From NCBI GenBank assembly GCA_028554755.1, contig JAPTOF010000037.1:322431-386430 (forward strand): 64,000 nt of DNA, in the 5' to 3' direction. The DNA is from Cordia subcordata. Its lineage: Eukaryota > Streptophyta > Magnoliopsida > Boraginales > Cordiaceae. Both the position numbers and the translations under genes were made by a program. Below the pieces are notes generated by a model. It saw nothing but the letters and a program-made list of their open reading frames with translations, ran no database searches and was not told where the DNA came from. Within the stretch, counting starts at the first letter, position 1, and each line of letters starts with the position of its first letter. Positions 1 to 9,006 of this stretch are shown here, piece by piece.

Positions 1-2024
1 GTTCATTTTGCTAAGTATGGCAAGCTTTGTCTCATGAACTCATCTCCGTCAAGGCAAAGTGCAAGAATACTTGCAAAAAAACAAGTGCTGGATGGTTCTT
101 CAAAAGCTCCTTCGGGCAAGAATCTCAATGAGGAGGTGGATTTAGCCTCTTCTTCCTCTTCTTTTGAGAGAGAAGATGCCTCATCCACCTCTAGCAAGGA
201 ATTCAAAGAAGTTTTTGAAGCACTTGAATCAGGCTGCACTTATAAAGATCATATAAAAGCTCAAAATAGAGCAAAGGCCGAGTTGGTTTGTAGTCTCACC
301 CATAAATCTCGATCTCGCTCCCCTCCCACTCCTTGTTCAAGAATGGGTTCAAGCCATTGTTCTACCGAAATGGATCTTGAAGCATCAACCGAGCTGGAGT
401 TTGAACCTAGCAAGAAGGAAAACTCTATAGCATGTGAGATTTCAGCCGAAAAGGAGGATGGAAAAAACGAGCAGTCTTTACCCGATGGTCCTAAGGCATT
501 GCATGGACCGGTTAATAGGCTTATGTCTGAAAATGCTGAACCATTTACTGTGCATGGCAGCAATGCTTTGGCCTCATCCAACCACATTTCGACAGCACAT
601 AACAGCCCTTGGATTTCAAAAGATAACACTCGGCCCAACTTAGAGAATTTCCCTCCATACGCCAAGTAAGCAAAATGACGTGGCTGCCAACTTAGAAGGA
701 AATCCCACTCAGCCAAGGAGCACAAGTCAGCACCTCTCACACTTCAACTCAAGTGTTCCACGATCTGAAGCTTCCCTTGCCAAGGACAACCATTTCTCTT
801 TGGGTACTGATCTTGGCAAGCAAAATAATAGCAAAGCCAACGTGCTCCAACAAAAAGCAAGGGCTCCCAACCACCAAAAGCAAGGGAAATCCCAAAGGCA
901 CCTAAACTAAGGTATGAACCCTCCACAAATTCCCCTACTCTTGATTGGGGAGGTGTTTTTGCTGAACATATGGCTACCAATCTCAAATTTGATGAAATGC
1001 ATGAGTTTAACATTGTTGATGGGAAAAGAGAGGTTGCTGACCCCCCGAAAGATCTTTATGATGAAGGAGATTGTTTTTGGTCACATTGTCTTGTGGGACA
1101 ATTCTTATGTGCCCCCCCACCATTCTTCCTCATTAGAAACATGGTTGAGTTTGCATGGAAGAAATTTGGCAAAATTGATATTCACACCAAAGGAAAGGGC
1201 CTTTTTGTTTTCAAATTTGAGAAAGAGGAATTTTGTCAAAAAGTCCTCCAACAACTATGGCATGTTAATCATATACCACTTTTGTTGAGGAAATGGGAAC
1301 CTAATCTTGAATTCATCAATGTGGCCAGCAATAAAGTTCCCATATGGGTGAAACTTTGGAACGTTCCAATGAGCCTCTACTCCAAAAGAGGACTTGGTTA
1401 TGTTGCTTCATTCATTGGTAACCCAATCCAAATGGATGCTCTTACCGACTCAAGAAGGAACCTTGAATTTGCTCGAATTTGTGTTGAAGTTGACTTGGAA
1501 GGTAGCCTTCCAAATGTCATTTTCCCAAAACTCGAAATGGCTCAAGAGCAAGGGTGGATGTTGAATATGCATGGAAACCAAGCAAGTGCGCCCATTGCAA
1601 AATGGTTGGGCATGTTGAAGGGAATTGCCCTTTGAAGACTAATTTACATTCCAGCAAGCAGCCCCAAATGCATTCCACTAGGCACAATCCAAAGATCCAT
1701 AATGAATGGCAAGTTGTGGGCAAGAAACAAAGTCCATTGAAGGACCCAAAGCCAAGTAAAGAGCCGCTTGAGAATGACAATGTCACCAAAGCTATGGAAG
1801 ACAGCATTCGGCCTTCAAGTCCCAAGGTTAACCTTGATCCATCATGCTCCCATAATGTCAACTCTAATCCTTTTGGAATACTTGACCATGCTGATGGAAA
1901 TGAAAATGAGGGTCAAAATCAACTTAAGCATGAGGGGAATGGGGATAAGGTTGAAGGAAGCAGCCCTAATTCACAAGTAAATCAATATGCGGGGATTGAT
2001 GATCCCCCCCCTACTTCCTTATGA
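1..2024 (+). pseudogene. LINE ORF1 (nucleic-acid-binding protein), frameshifted
   Basis: ORF1 proteins of this family coat the element RNA and help form the retrotransposition particle. The N-terminal third is Ser/Lys/Glu-rich and low in complexity (34-669). A DUF4283-like region follows at about 1063-1330, with the run WSHCLVGQFL and then the KKFGKIDIHTKGKGLFVF core. A CCHC zinc knuckle lies at 1587-1628 (CAHC, then H, then C in C-x2-C-x4-H-x4-C spacing). The tail is polar. The frame is broken near 665, between about 905 and 960, and near 1540, so four partial frames (34-669, 680-910, 970-1635, 1554-2024) carry the protein. The TGA stop at 2022-2024 overlaps the ORF2 ATG at 2021. The true start may lie left of the window. 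Confidence 0.88.
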
Positions 2025-4753
2025 ATTTTTGCTCGTGGAACATTAGGGGTCTCAATTCCCCTAATAAACAAAAAGAAGTTAGGTTGCTGATCACAAAACA
2101 TCACTTGGATTTCTTTTGCCTTTTGGAGAATAAAGTTGTGAGAAATGATAGCATCAACCATATTAGTTCCCGTTTTGACAATCTTGGCTTTGAAAATTAT
2201 TTGGATGAGTTGACCGAAGGGAGAGAATTGATTGGATCAAAGAAGGTGATTCAAACTCAAAATTTTTCCACAATATGGTATGACAACGCAGGTACAAAAA
2301 CTCCATCAAAGCACTAAAAAATGAGAATGGGCAACTTCTTTTGGAGGATTATGAAGTGAAAGAGGAAATCATTGGTTACTATAAAAATCTCCTTGGCACT
2401 AGATCCTACTCTCACATTCATGTGGATTTTTTAAAGGAGATCATTGGAAGACAAATTGATGAAGAATTTGCTGCCAGCACTATTGCACCCATCACAAGAG
2501 AGGAAATCAAATCCACACTCTTCTCCCTTAATCCCAACAAAAGCCCGGGTCCCGATGGCTACACTTCCCATTTCTATAAGGTTGCTTGGGAGATTGTTGG
2601 AGAAGATGTTATTAGTGCAATCAGCTCTTTCTTTGAATTTTGCAAGCTTCTCAAGGAGGTAAACTCTACCATCATCCCCCTTGTGCCTAAAGTCCCCAAC
2701 CCCGCTATGGTCAAAGACTTTAGACCCATTTCTTGTTGCAATACAATCTATAAATGCATCTCCAAGATCATTGCAAATAGACTTAAACTTTGCTTGCCAC
2801 AAATTATTTCATGGAACCAATCAGCATTCATCAAAAATAGACTTATCCATGAAAACATTCTTATTGCTCATGACATTTTGAGAGGTTACTCAAGAAGGCA
2901 TATTTCACCGAGATGCTCCATCAAAGTGGATATCATGAAAGCTTTTGATTCTCTTAATTGGAACTTCATAGAATCCACTCTCCTTGCTTTTGGCTTCCCA
3001 AGAAGATTGGTTGACTGGATTATGGTTTGTGTTTCTACCCCAAGCTTCTCTGTTGCTATTAATGGTGGGTTGGAAGGCTTCTTCTTTAGTGCAAATGGTA
3101 TTAGACAAGGTGACCCCATCTCTCCATATATATTTGTTCTTTGCATGGAGGTTCTTTCTTGTCTTCTTAATGGGCTGCACAGCAAGCTTGGCTTTCATTT
3201 TCATCCAAAATGTGGGGGCTTAAAGCTTAACCATCTTTGCTTTGCGGATGACCTTTTTATCTTTTGCAAAGGGGACTTTAAATCCATTGAATGCATTATG
3301 GGTATTTTGGAAACTTTCTCAAGTATTTCTGGGCTGAAAATCAACAACTCAAAAAGTGTGATCTTCTTTGGTGGAGTTAGCAATGATATTAAACTCGCTA
3401 TCTTGGAGCGAGTTGGGTTTCAAGAAGGTGAGCTACCAATACGTTACTTGGGCATCCCTCTTGTCTCAAGAAAGCTTAGAAAAGCTGATTGCTTACCTCT
3501 TTTGAGAAAATTTCAGCAAGGATTAATACTTGGTGCAATTATTGGCTCTCTTTTGGGAAGACTTGTCTTGATCAAATCCACACTCACTCAAATTTATGCT
3601 TTCTGCGCAAGTGCCACCCTCCTCCCCAAAAGCGTTGTGTCATCCATTGAATCAAAATTCAAAGCATTTTTATGGAGAGGAACTGGTCCTAAAGTTGCTT
3701 GGAGGGATCTTTGCCTCCCATTTCATGAAGGGGGACTTGGGATTCGTAAAATTGATGAAATCAACAAAGTTTTCTTGCTGAAAACTTTTTGGAGGATGTA
3801 TGCTGAAAAGAGCACACTTTGGAGCCAATGGATTCACTCAAATTATATCAAAACTCCTCAATTTGGACCATGCAAGCCCCCAAGGATGCTGGTTGGATTA
3901 TTAAGGCACTTCTGAATTGCCGGGCTGAGGCAAAGAGATTCATTCAACACAACATTGGCAATGGAGCTAATACTTTCTTTTGGATTGATAATTGGCATAA
4001 GGAGGGCTCTCTCTTACAATTTTGGAGCAACACACTCCCAAATCTGCGCCTCCTTGCAAAGGTTAGTGATATTTTCACAAATGGTAGATGGAATTGGCCA
4101 ATTCACCTTTCTCATGTTGAAAGCCCAAGCTTTGTAATAAATGACACTAGCTTGGATAAGATTGGCTGGAATCTCTCACCCAATGAGGAGTTCACCTTCA
4201 AGCACACTTGGGAGCACATTAGAAGGAAGGGAGACAACTTTGAGGGCCATAACATTATTTGGCACAAAAAGCACACTCCAAGACATAGTTTCATTGTTTG
4301 GCTTGCTTTCCTCGATCGTCTGAATACAAAATTCAGATTGCTTCATTGGGGATTTAACATCAACCCTACATGCATCTTTTGCTTTATGGGTTGTGAAACG
4401 AGACCATCTCTTCTTTGAATGTTGCTTTACTAGGAGAATTTGGAGAAAAGGCCTTCGCATCTCTCTTGTCCCGGAGAATCTGATTTCTTGGAATGAAATC
4501 ACTTCTTATATCACTCCTTTTGCACATGAAAAGCATTTGAAGGCTACCATCATAAAGCACCTATTTGGGAGCAGCCATCTATCACATTTGGAAGGAAAGG
4601 AATCAGCGACTCTTTCAAAATGAAGCCAAGACCGAGGAGTACATTTTTAGTTCTATCTTTAATGAAGTTAGAGTTAAGCTTACTTGCTGTAGAAAATTTA
4701 CTCCCTCCCCCTTGAACAAAACACTTTGTAAATTGTGGAGGCTTGATTCCTAG
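2021..4753 (+). pseudogene. LINE ORF2 (endonuclease-reverse transcriptase), internal deletion and frameshifts
   Basis: ORF2 would nick target DNA and prime reverse transcription of the element RNA. The EN N-terminus is present (MNFCSWNIRGLNSPN, then LLENK with the catalytic Glu). The rest of EN, including the GDFNE and SDH boxes, is deleted: sequence jumps at about 2226 to the NWIKEGD-type region upstream of RT. RT is well preserved at 2341-3915: NKSPGPDG, the KVDIMKAFD aspartate at 2929-2931, GIRQGDPISP, and FADD at 3241-3252. About 26 codons near 3510-3570 are read out of frame between two compensating indels. Further frameshifts near 3860, 4395 and 4570 split the C-terminal part (3819-4418, 4393-4623, 4565-4753), which holds the zf-RVT motif CIFCFMGCETR. 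Confidence 0.9.
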
Positions 4754-4917
4754 AGCCTTCTCCTTTCCCCCACTCTTTTGTTTGTACTTGTACATTCTCT
4801 TTGATTTGTGAAATACAATTACTTTCTTGCTCCGCAAAAAAAAATCTTTGGCTTGAGGGGTTTTGGGTTGTACTTATTACAAATTGTGATTTATTAAAAA
4901 ACTTACTTAGTCCGCAA

Positions 4918-4939
4918 ATATATATATATATATATATAT
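4918..4939. repeat. (TA)11 microsatellite
   Basis: This is a perfect alternating A/T run directly after a LINE-like 3'-terminal box (CCGCAAA). It could be an expanded remnant of a short A/T-rich tail. Confidence 0.9.
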
Positions 4940-5264
4940 GTAAAGCTAACCTCTTGAAGCGTGGGGCCTTTGATGAAGCTATAACGATCACAAGCTTTGT
5001 TCCAGCTCATGAACAAGGCCACAAAAAATTTTACTATAAGGGCATTGCAATAACAACTCCCTAGTCTTCTTCCCTATGATTAAAGATACTTATCTTAAGA
5101 GAATAGCCTCTTGTGTGAGAATAAGCAAAGTAATGTGCTCTTGAAAATCTAGAGCAAAAACCACACAATAAGTGTGTACTATGTGTTGTAGTATTCTCTT
5201 GCCAAAATGGAAGAGATCAACTACAAAATTTTTTGGATGCTAGAAATGGTTTAAGGTCTTGCCT

Positions 5265-5272
5265 ATTTATAG
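5265..5272 (-). promoter_or_regulatory. TATA-box-like sequence in the non-LINE island
   Basis: The plus strand reads TATTTATA, giving TATAAATA on the minus strand in the context CCTATAAATAGGCAAG, typical of plant core promoters and of LTR U3/R borders. No downstream gene is visible, so activity is speculative. Confidence 0.2.
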
Positions 5273-5505
5273 GAAAAGTTTGGCACCTAAATCTTGTAAA
5301 CTTTCCATGTGGGAAACTTTTTCCTAGTAGTAAAGGTTTGCCACATGTCATGGAAGTTACTTGTACAATTTGAATTCTTTTTGTAGTAACTTTCTAGCAC
5401 ATGTCTTTGAAGATTGGGCCAAGCCAGTGAGCTTGAAGAGAGAAAGTTTGAACAAGACAGTGAGCTTGTTACTTTAGGGCTCCCTCAAACTCCCTAACCT
5501 TTTAA

Positions 5506-5804
5506 ATGATTTTTGGAGCATGGAACACTAGAGGTTTCAATTCCTCTAGCAAACACAAGGAAGTTAAGCTTTTGATCAATAAATATTCCTCGGATTGTTT
5601 TTGTATCTTGGAGACTAAGGTTGGGAATGACACACATATTGTAAAGTACTTCCTCTCCTTGGGGTTTAAAAGTTACTTGTATGATAACATGGCTGGCCGC
5701 ACTTGGTTCTTTTGGAAGTCTCATATCTCTACCACCATTCTTGGCACTTTTGACCAAGGTATGCTTTGCTACTTGGAACTTCCCTCTCATTGCCCAATCT
5801 TTGT
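5506..5804 (+). mobile_element. LINE copy beta, left segment
   Basis: This is the 5' portion of an epsilon-like LINE, beginning essentially at the ORF2 start. It is cut at 5804, where the oligo(T) end of a minus-strand element (gamma) begins. The same element resumes at 11957. Relative to epsilon about 340 bp of EN is missing between the two segments, so the interruption came with, or was followed by, loss of target sequence. Confidence 0.8.
5506..5804 (+). pseudogene. LINE ORF2 endonuclease, N-terminal fragment (beta)
   Basis: The frame opens MIFGAWNTRGFNSS and keeps the Asn of WNxRG and the metal-binding Glu of CILETK. It continues through the FDQGMLCYLELP strand and stops being LINE sequence after the residues PIFV, where antisense gamma tail sequence enters. 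The GDFNE and TWTN boxes that should follow are absent; SDH reappears at about 11981 in the right segment. The ATG sits in TTTTAAATGA, so an upstream ORF1 stop could have overlapped it, but no ORF1 can be recognised upstream. The fragment cannot be functional. Confidence 0.82.
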
Positions 5805-6320
5805 TTTCTTTTGCGGGGCAAGTAAGATTGGATATATTCCAAAGATCAAAAGTTTACATGTACAAAAGATGTGAAGAAGGACAAGAACCTATACAATAAT
5901 ATCTTCTAATCTCCACAATCTACATAAAGTTTCGTTCAAACGAGAAGGCTGAAATTTTCTACCATTTGTAAGTTTAACTCTAACATCATTAAAGATAGTA
6001 TAAAAAATAGACTCCTCGGTTCTAGCTTGATTTTTGTAGATACGTTGATTCCTTTCAATCCAAATGTTGTAGATGGCTGCCCCTAAAAGATGCTTGAAAA
6101 TTGTGGCCTTCAAATGCTTTTCAAGGGCAAATGGAGTGGAGTAATCAATAATTTCATGCCAACAAATCAGATTTTCCGGAACAAGAGTGAGCTGCAAACC
6201 CTTTCTCCATATCCTCCTGGTGAAACAACATTCAAAAAAGAGATGCTCCCTAGTCTCACAACCCATGTAACAAAAAATGCACATTGGGTTAATATGAAGC
6301 CCCCAATGCAAGATCCTGTA
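5805..6320 (-). mobile_element. LINE fragment gamma (3' terminal 0.5 kb only)
   Basis: Read on the minus strand, this is the last 0.5 kb of a delta-type LINE: the C-terminal ORF2 codons, the 3' UTR, the box CTTACTTGCCCCGC and a short A-rich tail ending in beta. Its internal end at about 6320 coincides exactly with the poly(A) tail of delta. Either gamma is 5'-truncated, or delta landed in it and the remainder was lost. Confidence 0.85.
5889..6320 (-). pseudogene. LINE ORF2 C-terminal fragment (gamma)
   Basis: About 144 codons cover the zf-RVT region (MCIFCYMGCETREH, then CC) and the terminal RRIWRKGL ... LCRLWRLEDIIV segment. Read upstream, the frame stays open through delta's poly(A), which encodes Lys-Lys-Lys, and into delta's 3' UTR to an ATG at 6359. 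The apparent 156-aa ORF is therefore a junction chimera and not a native start. The RT catalytic core is absent. Confidence 0.82.
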
Positions 6321-6405
6321 TTTTTTTTTTGCGGGGCAAGTAAGATGGGATATCTCCAATAATCAAAAAATTACATGAACAAAGGATGTGGAGAGGTACA
6401 AGAAC

Positions 6406-9006
6406 CTAAACAACAACATCATCTAATCTCCACAATTTACATAAAGGTTTGTTCAAAGAAGAAGACTGGAATTTTCTACCATTTGTAAGTTTAACTCTAA
6501 CATCATTAAAGATAGTATCAAATATAAATTCCTCGGTTCTAGCTTGGTTTTTGAAGATACGTTGATTCCTTTCAATCCAAATGTAGTAAATGGCTGCCTC
6601 AAGGAGATGCTTGAAAATTGTGGCCTTCAAATGCTTTTCAAGAGCAAAAGGTGTGGAGTACTCGATAATATCATGCCAACAAATCAGATTTTCCGGAACG
6701 AGAGTGAGTTGCAAGCCCTTTCTCCAAATCCTCCTGGTGAGACAACATTCAAAGAGAAGATGCTCCCTAGTTTCACAACCCATGTAACAAAAAATACACA
6801 TTGGGTTAATATGGAGTCCCCAATGCAAGATTCTGAATTTTGTGCTAAGGAAATCACGGAAAGCAAGCCAAACAATGAAGCTATGTTTAGGATTATGCCT
6901 CTTGTGCCAGATGTACTGATAACCTTCAAAATGAGTGCCCTTCCTTCTAATACAATCCCAAGTGTGGAAGAAAGAGAAGCTTCCACTAGGAGAAAGGTTC
7001 CATAAAATTTTATCCATGGCTCGTTCAATAGGTTCAAAATCTGGAACATCAACTTGGGAGAGGTGAATTGGCCAATTCCAAACACCATTTGTGAAAATAT
7101 CACTAACCTTTGAATGAAGTGGGGGATATGGAATTGTGTTAGTCCAATGCTCAAGAAGAAGGCCGTCCTTGTGCCAATTGTCAATCCAAAAGAAGGTGCT
7201 TGCTCCATTGCCAATCTTGTGTTGGATATATCTCTTTGCTAAAACATGGCAGCCAAGAAGAGTTTTGAAAACCCAACTAACATCCTTGGGAATATGTAAC
7301 ATCCAAATTGAAGAGTCTTTGATATAGTTGGCATGAACCCATTGACTCCAAAGTGAATCTTTAATAGCATAACTCCTCCAAAAAATTTTCAGCATGTATG
7401 TAAGATTAACCTCTTCAATGCTCCAAATACCAAGTCCACCCTCTTGAAAAGGGAGACAAACTTCCTTCCACGCCACCTTTGGACCAGTTCCTCTCCACAA
7501 AAAAGCTTTAAATTTTGACTCAATGGCTGCCACAACACCTTTTGGTAAGAGAAAAGCATTTGCCCAATAAGCACAAATTTGGAGGAGGACGGATTTGATG
7601 AGCACTAGTATTCCCGCAAAAGAAAGCCAATTATTACTCCATGAATCAAGCTTAGAGTTGATTTTTTCCAAGAGTGGACAGCAATCATTCTTCCTAAGCT
7701 TTCTTGAAACAAGTGGAATGCCCAAGTAACGGATTGGAAGCTCACCCTCTTGAAACCCAATTCTATTCATAATTGCTCTTTTCTCTTCATTTGAGGCCCC
7801 TCCAAGGAAGAACACACTCTTTGCATTATTTACAACCAGCCCTGAATAAGTTGAGAAAGTCTTCAATGTGCTCATGATACAATCAATTGAATACATATCC
7901 CCTCTACAAAAGATAAAAAGATCATCCGCAAAACAAAGATGATTAAGCTTGATGCTCCCACACTTTGGGTGGAAGTGAAACCTCGGATTAGAAGCCAAGT
8001 TGTTTAGCATGCATGTAAGCACCTCCATACAAAGAACAAAAATGTAAGGGGAGATGGGATCTCCTTGCCGAATGCCATTTGCACCAAAGAAATATCCTTC
8101 CAATCCTCCATTTAGGGCAATGCAAAAACTAGGAGTTTTAATGCACTCCATAATCCACCCCACAAACTTTTTGGGGAAGCCAAAAGCAAAAAGGGTGCAT
8201 TCAATGAATCTCCAATTTAAGGAATCAAAAGCTTTCATGATGTCGACTTTAAAAGCACATCTTGAAGTGATATGTCTCCTTTGATAACCTCTCAAAATGT
8301 CATGTGACATAAGAATATTTTCATGGATGAGTCTACCCTTCATGAAGGCTGATTGATTCCATGAGATAATATGTGATAAGCAAGCTTTTAACCTATTTGC
8401 AATGATCTTAGAAATGCACTTGTAGATAGTATTACCGTAAGAAATAGGCCTATAATCCTTGACCATGGAAGGATTTGAGGTTTTGGGCACAAGAGCAATG
8501 ATAGTGGCATTTACCTCTTTAAGTAGCTTGCTAGAGTCAAAGAAAGATTTGATTGCATTTAGGACATCATTACCCACAATCTCCCAAGCAGCCTTGTAGA
8601 AATGAGATGTATATCCATCCGGACCCGGGCTTTTGTTTGGGTTGAGTGAAAAAAGTGCCTCCTTGATTTCTTCATTTGTGATAGGTGCAATGGTGGTGGC
8701 AGCAACATCTTGATCAATTTGCTTGTTAAAGATATTTCTCAAAAGATCCACATTGACGGTTGTGGAAGAATCAGCACCAAGAAGCTTTTTGAAATAGCCA
8801 ATGAATTCATCCTTAACTTCAGCTTCTTCAATAAGAATATGACCCTCCTCATTCTTGATGGCATGGATAGTATTTTTGAGCCTCCTACCTTTAACAACAT
8901 TATGGAAAAACTTTGTGTTTGCGCCTCCATCCTTGATCCAATTAAATCTCGATTTTTGAAAGAGGATGGATTTATGTTTTGCTTCAAGTTCCTCCAATGT
9001 GCTCAA
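6406..9006 (-). CDS. LINE reverse transcriptase frame of delta ORF2 (866 codons, C-terminal part)
   Basis: This is the longest open frame in the window and covers RT to the ORF2 stop without interruption. In order: the pre-RT motif NWIKDGGANTKFFHN (about residues 22-36), NKSPGPDG (about 123-130), the first catalytic aspartate in KVDIMKAFD (about 255), GIRQGDPISP (about 311-320), FADD (residues 359-362, at 7921-7932), the thumb RYLGIPLVSRKL, and C-terminal zf-RVT (MCIFCYMGCETREHLLFEC). All RT catalytic residues are present. The first ATG is internal: the same frame continues upstream to about 9150 but is closed by a TGA at 9040-9042, and EN lies in other frames. The RT domain may be intact, but the full EN-RT polyprotein is not. 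No RNase H domain is seen. Confidence 0.85.
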   Translation of the reverse strand: MSTLEELEAKHKSILFQKSRFNWIKDGGANTKFFHNVVKGRRLKNTIHAIKNEEGHILIEEAEVKDEFIGYFKKLLGADSSTTVNVDLLRNIFNKQIDQDVAATTIAPITNEEIKEALFSLNPNKSPGPDGYTSHFYKAAWEIVGNDVLNAIKSFFDSSKLLKEVNATIIALVPKTSNPSMVKDYRPISYGNTIYKCISKIIANRLKACLSHIISWNQSAFMKGRLIHENILMSHDILRGYQRRHITSRCAFKVDIMKAFDSLNWRFIECTLFAFGFPKKFVGWIMECIKTPSFCIALNGGLEGYFFGANGIRQGDPISPYIFVLCMEVLTCMLNNLASNPRFHFHPKCGSIKLNHLCFADDLFIFCRGDMYSIDCIMSTLKTFSTYSGLVVNNAKSVFFLGGASNEEKRAIMNRIGFQEGELPIRYLGIPLVSRKLRKNDCCPLLEKINSKLDSWSNNWLSFAGILVLIKSVLLQICAYWANAFLLPKGVVAAIESKFKAFLWRGTGPKVAWKEVCLPFQEGGLGIWSIEEVNLTYMLKIFWRSYAIKDSLWSQWVHANYIKDSSIWMLHIPKDVSWVFKTLLGCHVLAKRYIQHKIGNGASTFFWIDNWHKDGLLLEHWTNTIPYPPLHSKVSDIFTNGVWNWPIHLSQVDVPDFEPIERAMDKILWNLSPSGSFSFFHTWDCIRRKGTHFEGYQYIWHKRHNPKHSFIVWLAFRDFLSTKFRILHWGLHINPMCIFCYMGCETREHLLFECCLTRRIWRKGLQLTLVPENLICWHDIIEYSTPFALEKHLKATIFKHLLEAAIYYIWIERNQRIFKNQARTEEFIFDTIFNDVRVKLTNGRKFQSSSLNKPLCKLWRLDDVVV

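Larger units (their letters stand above)
1..4844 (+). mobile_element. LINE copy alpha-1, L1-type, 5' end outside window, internally deleted
   Basis: The order of parts is that of a plant L1-type LINE: ORF1 (1-2024), ORF2 (2021-4753), a short 3' UTR, and a terminal nine-A tract at 4836-4844 preceded by the box TTGCTCCGC. The window opens in or just before the ORF1 start, so no target-site duplication can be checked. Compared with alpha-2, its near twin on the other strand, about 850 bp is missing around 2226, removing most of the endonuclease and the EN-RT linker. Several one-base indels break both reading frames. The element is inactive; family assignment is secure from its protein motifs. 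Confidence 0.93.
4845..5505. other. Non-LINE intervening DNA, no gene recognised
   Basis: This is the largest stretch of the window that is not clearly LINE coding sequence. No convincing ORF was found. The first 70 bases end in ACTTACTTAGTCCGCAAA (4901-4918), which resembles the 3'-terminal box of the neighbouring LINEs but runs into a (TA)n tract instead of poly(A), so they may be a short 5'-truncated LINE tail. The rest is AT-rich with an 11-bp direct repeat CAGTGAGCTTG at 5425-5435 and 5458-5468. On the minus strand there is a TATAAATA followed by T-rich sequence, which could come from an LTR or an old promoter. Origin is unresolved. Confidence 0.5.

Noticed and set aside
261..740. A 159-codon minus-strand ORF over the start of alpha-1
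   Set aside because: It is antisense to the Ser/Glu-rich ORF1 N-terminus, whose biased codons keep the opposite frame open. No independent support.
4801..5064. An 87-codon ORF spanning the alpha-1 tail, the (TA)n tract and the island
   Set aside because: It runs through a poly(A) tail and a microsatellite (IYIYIYI), so it is a chance frame.
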